Positions 7,598-15,959 of a stretch of DNA of 47,756 nucleotides are shown one piece after another. The notes under the pieces are model-generated. The model did no database searches. It worked only from the letters and a program-made list of their open reading frames with translations, and had not been told where the DNA came from. The stretch's first letter is position 1; every line of letters begins with the position of its first letter. This DNA comes from a virus. The translations under genes were made by a program, and so were the position numbers. Location: positions 1 to 47,756 of the IMG/VR virus record IMGVR_UViG_3300048914_000243; one strand, written 5' to 3'.

Positions 7598-8397
7598 CCA
7601 CCACCGTGAAGCACGCGACCGTGCTCGCCAAGCGCCGCAAGCTCGGCATCGCCGCCGGCACGTGGCAGCCGTTCGTCGACGCCGCCCCGGCGATCGCGCA
7701 CATCGCGGACCTCCGCACGAACTACCGGATGTCCGTCGACGCGATCGCTGAGGCCGCCGGGCTCGGCTACGCCACGGTCTCCCGGCTCGCGTACCCGGAC
7801 ACGGGCGTGCCGATCCAGTGGGGCATCCGACCACGCGTCGAGCAGGCCATCCTGCGCACGACGATCCTCGACGCACCCGACCAGGCGTGGGTCGCCGCGT
7901 TCGGTGCCGCCCGCCGGCTCCAGGCGCTCGCGGCGATCGGGTGGCCGGACGCGACTCTCGCGCTCGAGGTGGGCGTGACGCGGCAGTGCATCCGCCACTG
8001 GCGTGAGACGCCGCACCTCGCCGCGCGCAACCTTCGTCGGGTCGTCGCGCTGTACGACGACCTGTCGATGACACCGGGGCCGTCGGACTGGTGGCGTCGT
8101 CGAGCCGCCGAGCAGGGCTGGGCGCCGCCGCTCGCCTGGGACGACGAGACGATCGACGACCCGCAGGCAGGCCCGCAGCTCGGCGGCCCCAGCGTCGGCG
8201 TCGACGACGCTGTCGTGGCCCGGGTGCTCGCCGGCGAGCCGGAGTCCACCACGGCGGCCGAGCGCGTCGTGCTCGTCCCGCTGCTGCACGCCCGCGGCCT
8301 GAACGACTCCGAGGCGGCCGCGCTGCTCGGCGTCTGGCCGGAGACCGTGCTGCGGATCCGCCGCCGCCTCCGTGTGGGCGGGAGGTACGCGGCGTGA
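7594..8397 (+). CDS. HTH DNA-binding protein, paralogue B, 267 aa
   Basis: Shares with the gene at 2787-3728 the ordered blocks RRLQAL..GWP, YD(E/D)LSMT, GWAPPLAWDD-x2-IDDP, ARVLAG and a C-terminal helix-turn-helix. It lacks paralogue A's N-terminal Cys cluster and instead starts with a basic leader and an HTH-like segment (about residues 47-63). Probably an ancient duplication or a modular exchange within the early operon. DNA binding is likely; target unknown. ATG overlaps the upstream stop. Confidence 0.7.
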   Translation: MTTTVKHATVLAKRRKLGIAAGTWQPFVDAAPAIAHIADLRTNYRMSVDAIAEAAGLGYATVSRLAYPDTGVPIQWGIRPRVEQAILRTTILDAPDQAWVAAFGAARRLQALAAIGWPDATLALEVGVTRQCIRHWRETPHLAARNLRRVVALYDDLSMTPGPSDWWRRRAAEQGWAPPLAWDDETIDDPQAGPQLGGPSVGVDDAVVARVLAGEPESTTAAERVVLVPLLHARGLNDSEAAALLGVWPETVLRIRRRLRVGGRYAA

Positions 8398-8792
8398 CGC
8401 GCTACCTGACCCAGATGATCACCGACGTCGGCGGCGACCAGCTCGGCGACTGCTGGCGCACCGCCCTCGCGTGCCTGCTCGAGTTGCAGGTCGAGCAGGT
8501 CCCGCACTTCGCCGACGAGCAGCGCGACGTCGAGGGCGGCTGGTGGACGGCCGCCGTCGAGTTCGCGCTGGCCCACGGCCACGTCCTGGCCGACGCGGAC
8601 CCGGTGTTCCCGGTCCCCGACCCGACCGACGCGCACTGCATCGCGATCGGCCCCTCCCCGCGAGGCCCGTGGACGCACGCCGTGATCGTGACGTCCACCC
8701 GCGGCTCCCTCGTCTGGGACCCGCACCCGTCCCGCACCGGCCTCGCCGGCCCGCCGTCGATGCTCGCCATCCTCACCAGGGGGCCCCGATGA
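8394..8792 (+). CDS. Papain-like (C39-type) fold protein, 132 aa
   Basis: The arrangement fits a small papain-like cysteine peptidase: a helix starting with Cys (GDCWRTALACLLEL, catalytic Cys near residue 20), a later His (WTHAVIV) and an Asp-Pro-His-Pro-Ser turn after Trp (VWDPHPS). Family members occur in phages and bacteria and are usually annotated as hypothetical. Whether it cleaves a protein, acts as an amidase, or is inactive cannot be told. GTG start overlaps the previous stop. Its place in the early operon argues against a lysis function. Confidence 0.5.
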   Translation: MTRYLTQMITDVGGDQLGDCWRTALACLLELQVEQVPHFADEQRDVEGGWWTAAVEFALAHGHVLADADPVFPVPDPTDAHCIAIGPSPRGPWTHAVIVTSTRGSLVWDPHPSRTGLAGPPSMLAILTRGPR

Positions 8793-9100
8793 CCCGCACC
8801 CAGCGCACCGTCGGCCTCGACGAGCCACAGCTCGCGGCGGCCGCGGCGATCGCCCCGAAGCTGCTCGGCGCGTTCGACGTCGTGCAGTCCGAGTTCGTGC
8901 CGCCACGCCGGGTGTACGTCTCCAGGCACGCCGGCAAGATCTTCGTCCACGACGTCGACGACTTCCGCTGGCGCCTGTTCCTCGCCGCCCAGCGCCAGGC
9001 CGCCCGCGACGACTACGACGCCCTCCTGCTGCGCTCGTTCCCGCTCGACCTGATCCTCGCCGCCGACGCCGGCTACAACATCGTGGCGGCCCACGCGTGA
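8789..9100 (+). CDS. Hypothetical protein, 103 aa
   Basis: ATG overlaps the previous stop. An N-terminal helix (residues about 13-30), a short beta region with an RVYVSRHAGKIFVHDVDDF segment, and a C-terminal helical half. No Cys. Not recognised. The next gene's GTG overlaps its stop. Confidence 0.6.
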   Translation: MTRTQRTVGLDEPQLAAAAAIAPKLLGAFDVVQSEFVPPRRVYVSRHAGKIFVHDVDDFRWRLFLAAQRQAARDDYDALLLRSFPLDLILAADAGYNIVAAHA

Positions 9101-9549
9101 GCCCCGTCGACTACGCGAACACCGCGACCGCCCAGGCGAACCGAGAAGCGAAGGCCGCCGCGCTCGCGTCCGCAGCCCGTGCACTCGGGATCGCCCCTGG
9201 AGGGCTGACGGTCGGCACCGGGCACCGCCGCACCGTGTGGAAGGCCGCGGGCCTGACGCGCTCCCCGTCGGAGGACACATGGCACGTCGCCGCGCAACTG
9301 CTCGCGACCGCGGCGCCGGCCCTCGGCCAGCAGCAGCGCCCGTGCCGCTACGGCGACGGCCGCCCAGCGCACCTGTACCTAGGCGGCTGGCTGTGCGACG
9401 AGCACGCCCCCTGGGCCCGTACCGGCGGCATCCCCGTCCCTAAGCCGGGGACCACCCTCGACGACCTCCGCGCCCGCCGCTCCCAGCGGCTCGCCGCCGA
9501 GGAGGCCGAACGCAAGTCCAACCCGCCCGCACACATCCGGAGAGGCTGA
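9097..9549 (+). CDS. Hypothetical Cys/His-containing protein, 150 aa
   Basis: GTG start overlapping the upstream stop. The N-terminal 30 residues form an Ala-rich helix. A central region has two Cys (PCRYGDG near residue 83, LCDEH near 99) with nearby His, a possible metal site. The C-terminus is a charged helix. Family unknown. Confidence 0.6.
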   Translation: MSPVDYANTATAQANREAKAAALASAARALGIAPGGLTVGTGHRRTVWKAAGLTRSPSEDTWHVAAQLLATAAPALGQQQRPCRYGDGRPAHLYLGGWLCDEHAPWARTGGIPVPKPGTTLDDLRARRSQRLAAEEAERKSNPPAHIRRG

Positions 9550-9551
9550 CC

Positions 9552-9920
9552 ATGGACATCAAGCTGAACGACGAGCAGTTCGCGCAGGTGATCGGCAAGC
9601 AGATCCTCGAGTCGATCACCCCGGAGGCACGCGACAAGCTCGTCACGGACGCGATCGTCGCCCTGAACAAGACCGAGCGCGGCTACAGCGGCCGCACCGA
9701 GCCCTCGGCGCTGCAGCAGGCGTTCAACAACGCCGTCGGCGTCGCCGTGCAGAAGCTCGCCCACGAGCTCGTCGAGCAGTCGCCGATCCGCGACGCGATC
9801 GAGCAGGCCGCCCGGGAGTACATCGCGATCTTCCCCGAGGCGTGGGACCAGGCGGCGCTGCAGCGCGACGTCATGGCCGCGATCGTCCAGTTCGCCCGCG
9901 ACCACGCGTCGAGGGACTGA
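9552..9920 (+). CDS. Hypothetical helical protein, 122 aa
   Basis: Starts two bases after the previous stop with an AGAGG Shine-Dalgarno-like stretch upstream. The product is almost wholly alpha-helical and amphipathic, with no Cys, and could be a coiled-coil or small adaptor. Codon use matches its neighbours. No homologous family recognised by eye. Confidence 0.6.
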   Translation: MDIKLNDEQFAQVIGKQILESITPEARDKLVTDAIVALNKTERGYSGRTEPSALQQAFNNAVGVAVQKLAHELVEQSPIRDAIEQAAREYIAIFPEAWDQAALQRDVMAAIVQFARDHASRD

Positions 9921-9925
9921 ACGCC

Positions 9926-10129
9926 GTGACGACCACGATCACGCACACGGCGACCATCACCGGCTCCGAGTCCGGGTTCACGTTCGGCGACCTGCGAGCA
10001 CTCGTCGTCGCCGGTGACGAGTCCGGCGTCCCCGAGGACCGGCGGGTCACCCTGCACGTGTCCCGGGGCGACCAGCGCGACCCCGGGACGTCCACGCTGA
10101 CGCTAAGCCTGGACAGGGCGACGGCGTGA
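9926..10129 (+). CDS. Hypothetical protein, 67 aa
   Basis: The GTG at 9926 is the first plausible start after the upstream stop. The product alternates Thr-rich strands with one short helix (FTFGDLRALVVA), as in many small phage proteins of beta-alpha-beta type. Its stop overlaps the next GTG. Function unknown. Confidence 0.55.
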   Translation: MTTTITHTATITGSESGFTFGDLRALVVAGDESGVPEDRRVTLHVSRGDQRDPGTSTLTLSLDRATA

Positions 10130-10788
10130 GCGCCGCGGCGGACGTCGCGGCCGAGCGGGCGCGGCAGGACGCGAAGTGGGGCGAGCAGCACCACCCTGAC
10201 GGCACCGGGCCCGACGTGCGCCCGCTCGCCGCGCTCGTGGCGAACGCTCACGCGCAGGCGACCGCTCCGTGGCTCGCGGCGCGCGCACCGTCGATCACCG
10301 ACACGAAGGCGAATGCCGGCCAGGTCACGTGGCGGGACATCCTCCTCGAGGAGGTGTTCGAAGCGCTCGCCGAGGACGACCCCGCGCACCTCCGGACCGA
10401 GCTCGTCCAGGTCGCGGCCGTCGCGCAGCAGTGGGCCGAGGCCATCGACCGTCGAGCGGCGTGCGTCGAGGACCAGGCCGCTGTTGACGCCGAGGTCGAG
10501 CGGTGCCGCGCCGGCCTCCTGGAGTACGGGTACGTCGAGGTCGACGACTACCAGGGCCTGCGCCGTGGAGTGCGTGTGCACCACCGGCGCGAGCGGTTCG
10601 GGGACGCGTACCAGAACGGCACGGGCACGGTCGCGGCGGTGTTCCGGAAGGACAACTCGTCGTGGTCCAGGTCGTGGGGCGTGGACGACGTCGAGCTGCT
10701 CGTCGTCCGCGACAGCGCCCTGTTCGGGGCGCGTGTGTCCCAGCTGGCGCAGTACCACGTCCACCTCGCGGGGGTGGCCCGTGGCTGA
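10126..10788 (+). CDS. MazG-like protein with C-terminal extension, 220 aa
   Basis: The N-terminal 110 residues match the phage MazG-like (all-alpha NTP pyrophosphohydrolase) pattern: ERARQDAKWGEQ at the start, then a helix with LLEEVFEALAED and a helix with ELVQVAAVAQQWAEAI, giving the E-x2-E plus acidic second-helix arrangement. Such proteins may cleave non-canonical or alarmone nucleotides. The C-terminal half is a separate beta-rich domain of unknown function. GTG start overlaps the previous stop. Confidence 0.7.
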   Translation: MSAAADVAAERARQDAKWGEQHHPDGTGPDVRPLAALVANAHAQATAPWLAARAPSITDTKANAGQVTWRDILLEEVFEALAEDDPAHLRTELVQVAAVAQQWAEAIDRRAACVEDQAAVDAEVERCRAGLLEYGYVEVDDYQGLRRGVRVHHRRERFGDAYQNGTGTVAAVFRKDNSSWSRSWGVDDVELLVVRDSALFGARVSQLAQYHVHLAGVARG

Positions 10789-11131
10789 CCTCGTGGACCC
10801 ACAGAGCATCGAGGCCATCGTCGGCGTCGAGCGGCACGCGACGGAGCACTACGGCCGCGCGGTGTCGGGCGAGCAGGAGGTATACGTCCTGCACTCCCAG
10901 GCATGCAGGGAGACGACACCAGACCTGCGCGACTGCGCGTTCTCCGTCGCGCTGGACCGGGGCATCGAGCACCACGTCCCGTGGTCGTCGTGGCGTCGGT
11001 TGCTCGACCGTCCGGTGCTTCTGCACATCCGCCACGACGGGTGGCTCGTGCCCGACCTGGTCGCGCACATGGGCGACCTCGACGCGCCGGCCAGCGACGA
11101 CGGCGAGACCTCCCGGAGGAACCGCCGGTGA
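10781..11131 (+). CDS. Hypothetical protein, 116 aa
   Basis: GTG start inside the last codons of the MazG-like gene (eight-base overlap). The product is alpha/beta with a WSSWRRLLDRPVLLHI stretch and an acidic end. Two Cys (CRETTPDLRDC) are ten residues apart. Not recognised; probably co-translated with the MazG-like gene. Confidence 0.6.
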   Translation: MADLVDPQSIEAIVGVERHATEHYGRAVSGEQEVYVLHSQACRETTPDLRDCAFSVALDRGIEHHVPWSSWRRLLDRPVLLHIRHDGWLVPDLVAHMGDLDAPASDDGETSRRNRR

Positions 11132-11490
11132 GCGCGTCCACGCCCCGAACCCTCACGCCGGCGCAGTACCGCGCTGACGTGGCGTCTCGCATGTCCGAGG
11201 TGACGTTGCAGGCGCGAGTACTCGCGGCCGCCCGGGTCCTGGGCTGGCACGCGTACCACACCCACGACTCGCGGCGCTCGCAGCCCGGCTTCCCGGACCT
11301 CGTGCTCGTGCACGAGGGCCAGGAGCGCGTCCTGTGGCGCGAGCTCAAGAGGCAGCAGGGCCGGGTCCGACCGGAGCAGGCCGCGTGGATCCGGATCCTC
11401 ACGGGGGCCGGCGAGGACGCCGCGATCTGGCGGCCCGTCGACCTGCTCAACGACACCATCCACAACGAGCTCACCGGGAGAAGCGCATGA
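11128..11490 (+). CDS. VRR-NUC domain nuclease, 120 aa
   Basis: Shows the VRR-NUC core of the PD-(D/E)xK superfamily: GWHAYHTHDSRRSQPGFPDLVLV carries the G-x-PDL motif with the catalytic Asp, and RELKRQQGRVRPEQAAW carries E-x-K followed by the Gln-containing helix. The size is typical of phage stand-alone copies, which are linked to Holliday-junction or flap cleavage. Its place in the early operon fits recombination or replication-intermediate processing. GTG overlaps the upstream stop. Confidence 0.85.
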   Translation: MSASTPRTLTPAQYRADVASRMSEVTLQARVLAAARVLGWHAYHTHDSRRSQPGFPDLVLVHEGQERVLWRELKRQQGRVRPEQAAWIRILTGAGEDAAIWRPVDLLNDTIHNELTGRSA

Positions 11491-11792
11491 CCGACCCCGA
11501 CTGCGCGACGCCGACCACCGGCGTCGACCTGATGCCCTGGTTCGAGGGCACCGCGACGTGCACCGAGCACGGCTCGATCACCGCCCCGAGCACCGGCAAG
11601 GCCCTGCGCGTCCTCGAGTGGTTCGACGCCGTCTGCAAGCACTGCGAGCTCCCGCCCACGATCACCGTCACCGGCGTGCCTGACCACCCGCTCCTCAAGG
11701 ACTGCCTCCTGCGCGACCACGTCTGGGTCACGCACCACGGCGACGGCACCCACACCGCCGTCCCCACCCCACCAAGCAACCAGGAGGACTGA
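11487..11792 (+). CDS. Hypothetical protein, 101 aa
   Basis: ATG overlaps the VRR-NUC stop and its own stop overlaps the next ATG (TGATG). Contains several Cys (residues about 6, 29, 49 and 52, with a C-x2-C pair) that could form a metal site. No family recognised. Confidence 0.6.
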   Translation: MTDPDCATPTTGVDLMPWFEGTATCTEHGSITAPSTGKALRVLEWFDAVCKHCELPPTITVTGVPDHPLLKDCLLRDHVWVTHHGDGTHTAVPTPPSNQED

Positions 11793-12367
11793 TGAGCATC
11801 GACGACGACACGACCACGCTCCGCGAGTACTTCGAGCCCATCACCCTCCTCCCGACCGACACCCCACCCCCGCCCGTCTCCCCCGAGCTCGTCCGCGTCC
11901 TCACCGCCGACATCCGCAAGGCCACGGCCCGCACCATGCTCAACACCCCCGCGCTCGCGGAGGTCCTGATCTCGTTCGGGTGGCGTCCGGTGGCTCCAGC
12001 GTCGCTGCTGCCGCAGTGGGCGACCGCCTCCGACAGGGTGTGCATCACCGTGGCTTGCTCCCGCTGCGAAGAGCCGCTGACGAACGCCGGCGAGGACGGC
12101 GGGACGATCCACTGGGACACCGCTGAGGCCGGCAGGCAGCACGGGGAGGAGCTCGGCTGGGAGCTCGCCGGCGACCGCCTCCTGTGCGAGGCCTGCGCCG
12201 CTCAGCGCCGGTGCGCGACGGTCGGCCACGACTGGAAGCACGAGCCGGTGTGGCCCTCGGAGCACGGGCGCGTCGAGCTGTGGCGGTGCCTCGAGTGCGA
12301 GACGACGACCCGCACGGACCCGGCCGCCCGCGCGCGCCTCACCGTCGTCCACGGCGGGGCACGGTGA
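11792..12367 (+). CDS. Zinc-ribbon hypothetical protein, 191 aa
   Basis: The middle of the protein has C-x2-C (CSRCEE) and further C-x2-C (LCEACAAQ) and C-x2-C (RCLECE) pairs, consistent with one or two zinc ribbons. The N-terminal 35 residues are acidic and Pro-rich. ATG shares its A with the previous TGA stop. It may bind nucleic acid or protein; function not known. Confidence 0.6.
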   Translation: MSIDDDTTTLREYFEPITLLPTDTPPPPVSPELVRVLTADIRKATARTMLNTPALAEVLISFGWRPVAPASLLPQWATASDRVCITVACSRCEEPLTNAGEDGGTIHWDTAEAGRQHGEELGWELAGDRLLCEACAAQRRCATVGHDWKHEPVWPSEHGRVELWRCLECETTTRTDPAARARLTVVHGGAR

Positions 12368-13089
12368 TGGGCGACGTGGACGCTGTCGTCGCCGAGGCCG
12401 AGCGCCGCCTCGCAGTCGGTGCCTACGTCCCGCACCCGACGGTGCGCGCGCTCGTCGACGCCGTCCGCAAGCTGGGCCGCGAGGCGAGCGAGCTCGACGG
12501 CCCGACGCGCCTCGGTGACCTGTCGGCCTACCCGGCCAACCCTGGCGAGTTCGCGGCCCGCTGGAACGCCCGCTCCGCCGACGAACGGGCCGCGTGGCTC
12601 GGAGTCCTCATGACCGCGACCGCTGCGCTCGTCCCCCACCGTCCGGTTGATGGTTCTGGCCCGGTCCGCCAGTACCTCGAGTCCGTGCGCGAGAACCGCG
12701 GCCTGCCTGCGACGCCGTCCATCGAGGTCTCGGTTGCCGTCGCGAACGCCCTGATCGCCGAGCACAGCGACGCGGTCGAGAAGGCCGAGGAGCTCGGCAA
12801 GCTCGTCGACGACGACTACAACGACCTTAGGCACCGCAACCGGCGCCAGTCCGAGATGATCGCCGCCGCCGCGATCCGGCACCGGGCCGAGATCGCCACT
12901 GCCCTCGACACCGTCGAGCAGGCGCTCGAAGCCGAGATCCACCACGGCGAGGACAACGGCTTCCAGATCAAGCACCACGGCGGCCCTGGCGTGCACGCGA
13001 TCGCCGTGCCGGCGACCAACATCCGCGCCGCTGTCGAGGGCGCGAAGCGGCGCCTCGGGCTGCTCCCGCCGGCCAACGAGGAGCAGTGA
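12367..13089 (+). CDS. Hypothetical helical protein, 240 aa
   Basis: The ATG at 12367 directly follows a GTG that could also serve, and overlaps the previous TGA as TGATG. The protein is mostly alpha-helical, with a long charged helix around residues 125-200 that may form a coiled coil. No catalytic motif visible. Not recognised. Confidence 0.6.
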   Translation: MGDVDAVVAEAERRLAVGAYVPHPTVRALVDAVRKLGREASELDGPTRLGDLSAYPANPGEFAARWNARSADERAAWLGVLMTATAALVPHRPVDGSGPVRQYLESVRENRGLPATPSIEVSVAVANALIAEHSDAVEKAEELGKLVDDDYNDLRHRNRRQSEMIAAAAIRHRAEIATALDTVEQALEAEIHHGEDNGFQIKHHGGPGVHAIAVPATNIRAAVEGAKRRLGLLPPANEEQ

Positions 13090-13481
13090 TGAGCACCAAC
13101 GAGATCCCGCCGCTGCCGATCGGTGCGCGTGTCCGGTTCGGGTACCCGGGCAGCGAGGCCCGCCGGTGGTGGACCGTCCGAGCCGTCGACGGCCGCTTCA
13201 CCGTCCTGACGCGGCAGCGCGACTTCCGGCCGAAGGGCGAGTCGTTCTACACGATCATCGACCGCGTCCGAGGCGTCCGGGGCCCCTGCAACCTGATCGG
13301 CCAGGGCTGGGACGTCGACGAGCCGGGCGGACCGCAGGCGCTCCTGCGAGCGCTGAACTACCACCTCGAGGTCTCCGCCCGGCTCGCTGCCGGCGAAGGC
13401 CGCGTCGTGCTCGACGAGGCGTCGGTCAAGGTCTCGCATCGGAACAACGTGCCGGTCGAGGTCCTCGAGGTGCGGGACTGA
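13089..13481 (+). CDS. Hypothetical protein, 130 aa
   Basis: Starts at an ATG overlapping the upstream TGA. The N-terminal 50 residues look like a small beta barrel (GARVRFGYPG..RWWTVRAVDGRFTVLTR), as in SH3-like or KOW-like phage proteins; the rest is mixed. Function unknown. Stop overlaps the next ATG. Confidence 0.6.
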   Translation: MSTNEIPPLPIGARVRFGYPGSEARRWWTVRAVDGRFTVLTRQRDFRPKGESFYTIIDRVRGVRGPCNLIGQGWDVDEPGGPQALLRALNYHLEVSARLAAGEGRVVLDEASVKVSHRNNVPVEVLEVRD

Positions 13482-13765
13482 TGCGTAAGCGCGAGCCGCT
13501 GGCGACCGCCGACTTCCATCGCGCCGCGAACGCCGCGGCCCGCGGAGCGGGCATCTGCCGCACCTGCCTCATGCCGATCTGGAACGAGGGCGGCACCGTC
13601 GGCCACGTCCGACGTGCCGATGGCTGGTCCGACCGCATCGAGTTCAGCGGCGACTCGCTCGTCTGCTTCAAGGCAGTCGGGTACCGGCACGTGCCGCTGG
13701 ACGGTCGCGAGGCCGCCATCTACGACGCCGCCTTCACGCGCGCAACGGAGGCAGGGAGGAGGTGA
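13481..13765 (+). CDS. Hypothetical Cys-containing protein, 94 aa
   Basis: ATG overlaps the previous stop. A C-x2-C pair (GICRTCLMPIW) and a third Cys (LVCFKAVG) suggest a partial zinc-binding fold. The SD for the following micro-gene lies at the 3' end of this one. Family unknown. Confidence 0.6.
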   Translation: MRKREPLATADFHRAANAAARGAGICRTCLMPIWNEGGTVGHVRRADGWSDRIEFSGDSLVCFKAVGYRHVPLDGREAAIYDAAFTRATEAGRR

Positions 13766-13771
13766 GACCCG

Positions 13772-13849
13772 ATGGCTGAGACCGAGCGCTGCACTTCGTG
13801 CGGCGGACCGATCAACCAGCAGACCGGCGAGTGCCGGTGCTCCGACTGA
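13772..13849 (+). CDS. 25-aa zinc-knuckle-like micropeptide
   Basis: A short frame preceded by a strong Shine-Dalgarno (GGAGGAGGTGAG, ending about six bases before the ATG). The peptide has C-x2-C followed twelve residues later by C-x-C, a minimal four-Cys metal-binding pattern with a central GGPINQQTGEC turn. Short zinc-ribbon peptides of this kind occur in actinophages. The strong ribosome-binding site and regular Cys spacing argue for a real gene. Confidence 0.55.
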   Translation: MAETERCTSCGGPINQQTGECRCSD

Positions 13850-13879
13850 CTCCCCCACGGAAGGGATCCCCCACACCTC

Positions 13880-14968
13880 ATGGCCTGGAAGCGCGAGAGC
13901 GACACGATCGCGTTCGACCCGCGGGTGCTCGACGTCGTCGAGCACCCGCAGGCGGACCCGCGCTCGGTCAACGAGGTGTGGGGGTTCTTCTCCCGCATGG
14001 CTGCCATGACCGCCCAGCACGCCACCGACTACGTCGTGACCTACCCGGTCGCCCTGGCGCTCGCGGGCAACGACCACGCCGAGCTCGAGCGTCTGTGGTC
14101 GCAGTGTGCGTTCGCGGGCCTCGGTGACGAGATCACGCTCGAGAACGGGCGGCGCGGCTTCCGGTTGGTCAACGACCCGGAGTTCGTCCACATGAAGACC
14201 GCGGACGAGATCGCGTTCGAGGCGCAGCGCAAGCGCGACAACAGTGACACGCACATGACCGTGCGGATCCGGATGCGGGACGGTGACGCCTGCCGGTACT
14301 GCGGCCTCGTCGTGTGGTTCTCGATGCGCCGCGGTGACAAGCGGGGTACCTACGACCACCGTCCCCCGGGGCAGCCTGGCTCGGCCGAGACATCGGTCGT
14401 GGCCTGTGGCGCCTGCAACTCCGGGCGGGGCGCGCTCTCGCGCGAGCTGGAGCCGGAGGAGGGGTTGGCGGCGGCCGATGCGCGCTACCCGCTCCTGGCC
14501 CCGCCGCCCCAGCCCTACTGGTCGCCGTCGACCCGGGAGTGGCTGGCGGGTCACGCACAGGTCCTCAGCCAGTACGGCCTCACGCCGCCACCGGCGGCCC
14601 ATCCGAACGAGAAGCCCCTGCGTGCCGGCTCGCCGGCACCTGGCGCGGCCGCTCCGGCGCCTCGCGGCGACGAGCGACCAGCGACGGGCGACCCGGCGCG
14701 CTCGGCGACCTCAGCGGGCGCAGAGCGACCAACACGACCAGCCCGACCAGGGCCGGCCGCCAGCAAGTCCGGCAGAAACCAGCAGGACCGAAGCCTGCTC
14801 GATCCGGATCCGCCGGGACGGGTCGGGGCGGGACGGGACGGGCCTGGTCGGGAAGGGGTGGGCTCCGAGCCACCCGCTGCCGTGCCACCGACAGACCGAG
14901 GTTCCCCTGCACGCCGTCGTGGTCGCAGGGGTGGACGCCGCAACCGCAACACCGGAGGGAACCGATGA
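13880..14968 (+). CDS. HNH-type protein with N-terminal helical domain, 362 aa
   Basis: Residues about 125-185 hold an HNH-like nuclease core: RDGDACRYCG, then a YDHRPPG segment, then ACGACNSGRG, giving two C-x2-C zinc pairs around the central D-H. The N-terminal 110 residues are helical and resemble the leading domain of phage replication or regulatory proteins. The C-terminal 130 residues are Pro/Arg/Gly-rich and probably disordered. Could be a homing endonuclease or a replication protein that has acquired an HNH core. Start has only a weak SD. Confidence 0.7.
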   Translation: MAWKRESDTIAFDPRVLDVVEHPQADPRSVNEVWGFFSRMAAMTAQHATDYVVTYPVALALAGNDHAELERLWSQCAFAGLGDEITLENGRRGFRLVNDPEFVHMKTADEIAFEAQRKRDNSDTHMTVRIRMRDGDACRYCGLVVWFSMRRGDKRGTYDHRPPGQPGSAETSVVACGACNSGRGALSRELEPEEGLAAADARYPLLAPPPQPYWSPSTREWLAGHAQVLSQYGLTPPPAAHPNEKPLRAGSPAPGAAAPAPRGDERPATGDPARSATSAGAERPTRPARPGPAASKSGRNQQDRSLLDPDPPGRVGAGRDGPGREGVGSEPPAAVPPTDRGSPARRRGRRGGRRNRNTGGNR

Positions 14969-15762
14969 GCCCCACACGTCTCGGGCGTCAGATCGCCGAG
15001 GACATGGACTACCTGATCGGCGCGTGGCCGTTCCTCGTCGCGCTCGGCGTGCCCGGGACCGACAACCCGCGCCGGCCGCACCGTCGACCATCCGAGGAGC
15101 AGCGTGCCCGGGCCGCGCTCGAGGCGATGCAGGAGCGGATCGAGGCCCGCATGCCCGGGTACGTCCGCGGGACCGGTCCGATCGTCGCCCCCGTGCCGAT
15201 CGCGCTGCTCGACCTGCTCTCCCAGCTCGTCGGCACGGTCGCGGAGGTGTGCGACACGGTGACACAGACCGCCGGCGTCGAGCGGCCGCCGCAGCCGGTG
15301 TCGTCGTGGACGGACCCGCGCCCGTACCTGCAGGCCGCCCGGGCGTGGCTGTCCGTCGCGGCGGAGGCCGACGAGCGCACCGAGCCATGGGTCGCCGGCA
15401 GGCTGCACCCGCTGGCCGACGCGGTGGCGAGCCACCTGGGCGAGGTGCACGACGGCCAGACGATCGAGGCGCTGTGCCCGTGGTGCGGCGGCCGCACCGA
15501 CGGCCACCCGAACGGCGGGGAGCTCACGCTCGTCGTCTACGCCCGGCAGTCCCGCCTCGAGCAGGCCAGCATGCCGACCGAGGCGGCGAAGGTCGGCGCC
15601 GAGCGCGCTGAGGGCCCGGTGATCGTGTGCCGCGGCGTCAACTGCTCACCCCCGCCGTCGCACGTCGGCGTGTGGGTCGGCGAGCAGCCCGCGTGGCCCG
15701 AGCGCGAGTGGGCGTGGCTGTCGGACCAGATCCGCCCGCTCGAGGGGCGTGTGTCGTGCTGA
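14965..15762 (+). CDS. Hypothetical zinc-binding protein, 265 aa
   Basis: ATG overlaps the previous stop. The C-terminal half carries C-x2-C (LCPWCGGR) and a later C-x4-C (VCRGVNCSP), together a plausible zinc ribbon. The N-terminal half is helical, with an ALLDLLSQLVGTVAEVCDTV helix. The pattern recurs in actinophage early regions with no known function. The open frame extends upstream to 14539 only because of high GC. Confidence 0.6.
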   Translation: MSPTRLGRQIAEDMDYLIGAWPFLVALGVPGTDNPRRPHRRPSEEQRARAALEAMQERIEARMPGYVRGTGPIVAPVPIALLDLLSQLVGTVAEVCDTVTQTAGVERPPQPVSSWTDPRPYLQAARAWLSVAAEADERTEPWVAGRLHPLADAVASHLGEVHDGQTIEALCPWCGGRTDGHPNGGELTLVVYARQSRLEQASMPTEAAKVGAERAEGPVIVCRGVNCSPPPSHVGVWVGEQPAWPEREWAWLSDQIRPLEGRVSC

Positions 15763-15959
15763 CGCCCGGTCCGCTGCCCGTCGGCCACGGCAAGACGATC
15801 CACCACTGCAGGTGCCACCCGGACCACCCGGGCCACGCCGTGCCGTCGCTCGCCGCCCGGTGCGAGGCGCGCTCCGCCGCAGCCGCTCGCCGAGCCCTCG
15901 CCGACGTCATGTGCGACCGAGCACATCCGACGGGAGACGACCTTGAGCTCCGAGCCTGA
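15756..15959 (+). CDS. Hypothetical Cys/His-rich protein, 67 aa
   Basis: GTG at 15756 lies just inside the previous gene's end. The product begins with an HHCRCHPDHPGH cluster and has two more Cys, so metal binding is likely. Its 3' end overlaps the TTG-started gene downstream. No family recognised. Confidence 0.5.
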   Translation: MLTPGPLPVGHGKTIHHCRCHPDHPGHAVPSLAARCEARSAAAARRALADVMCDRAHPTGDDLELRA

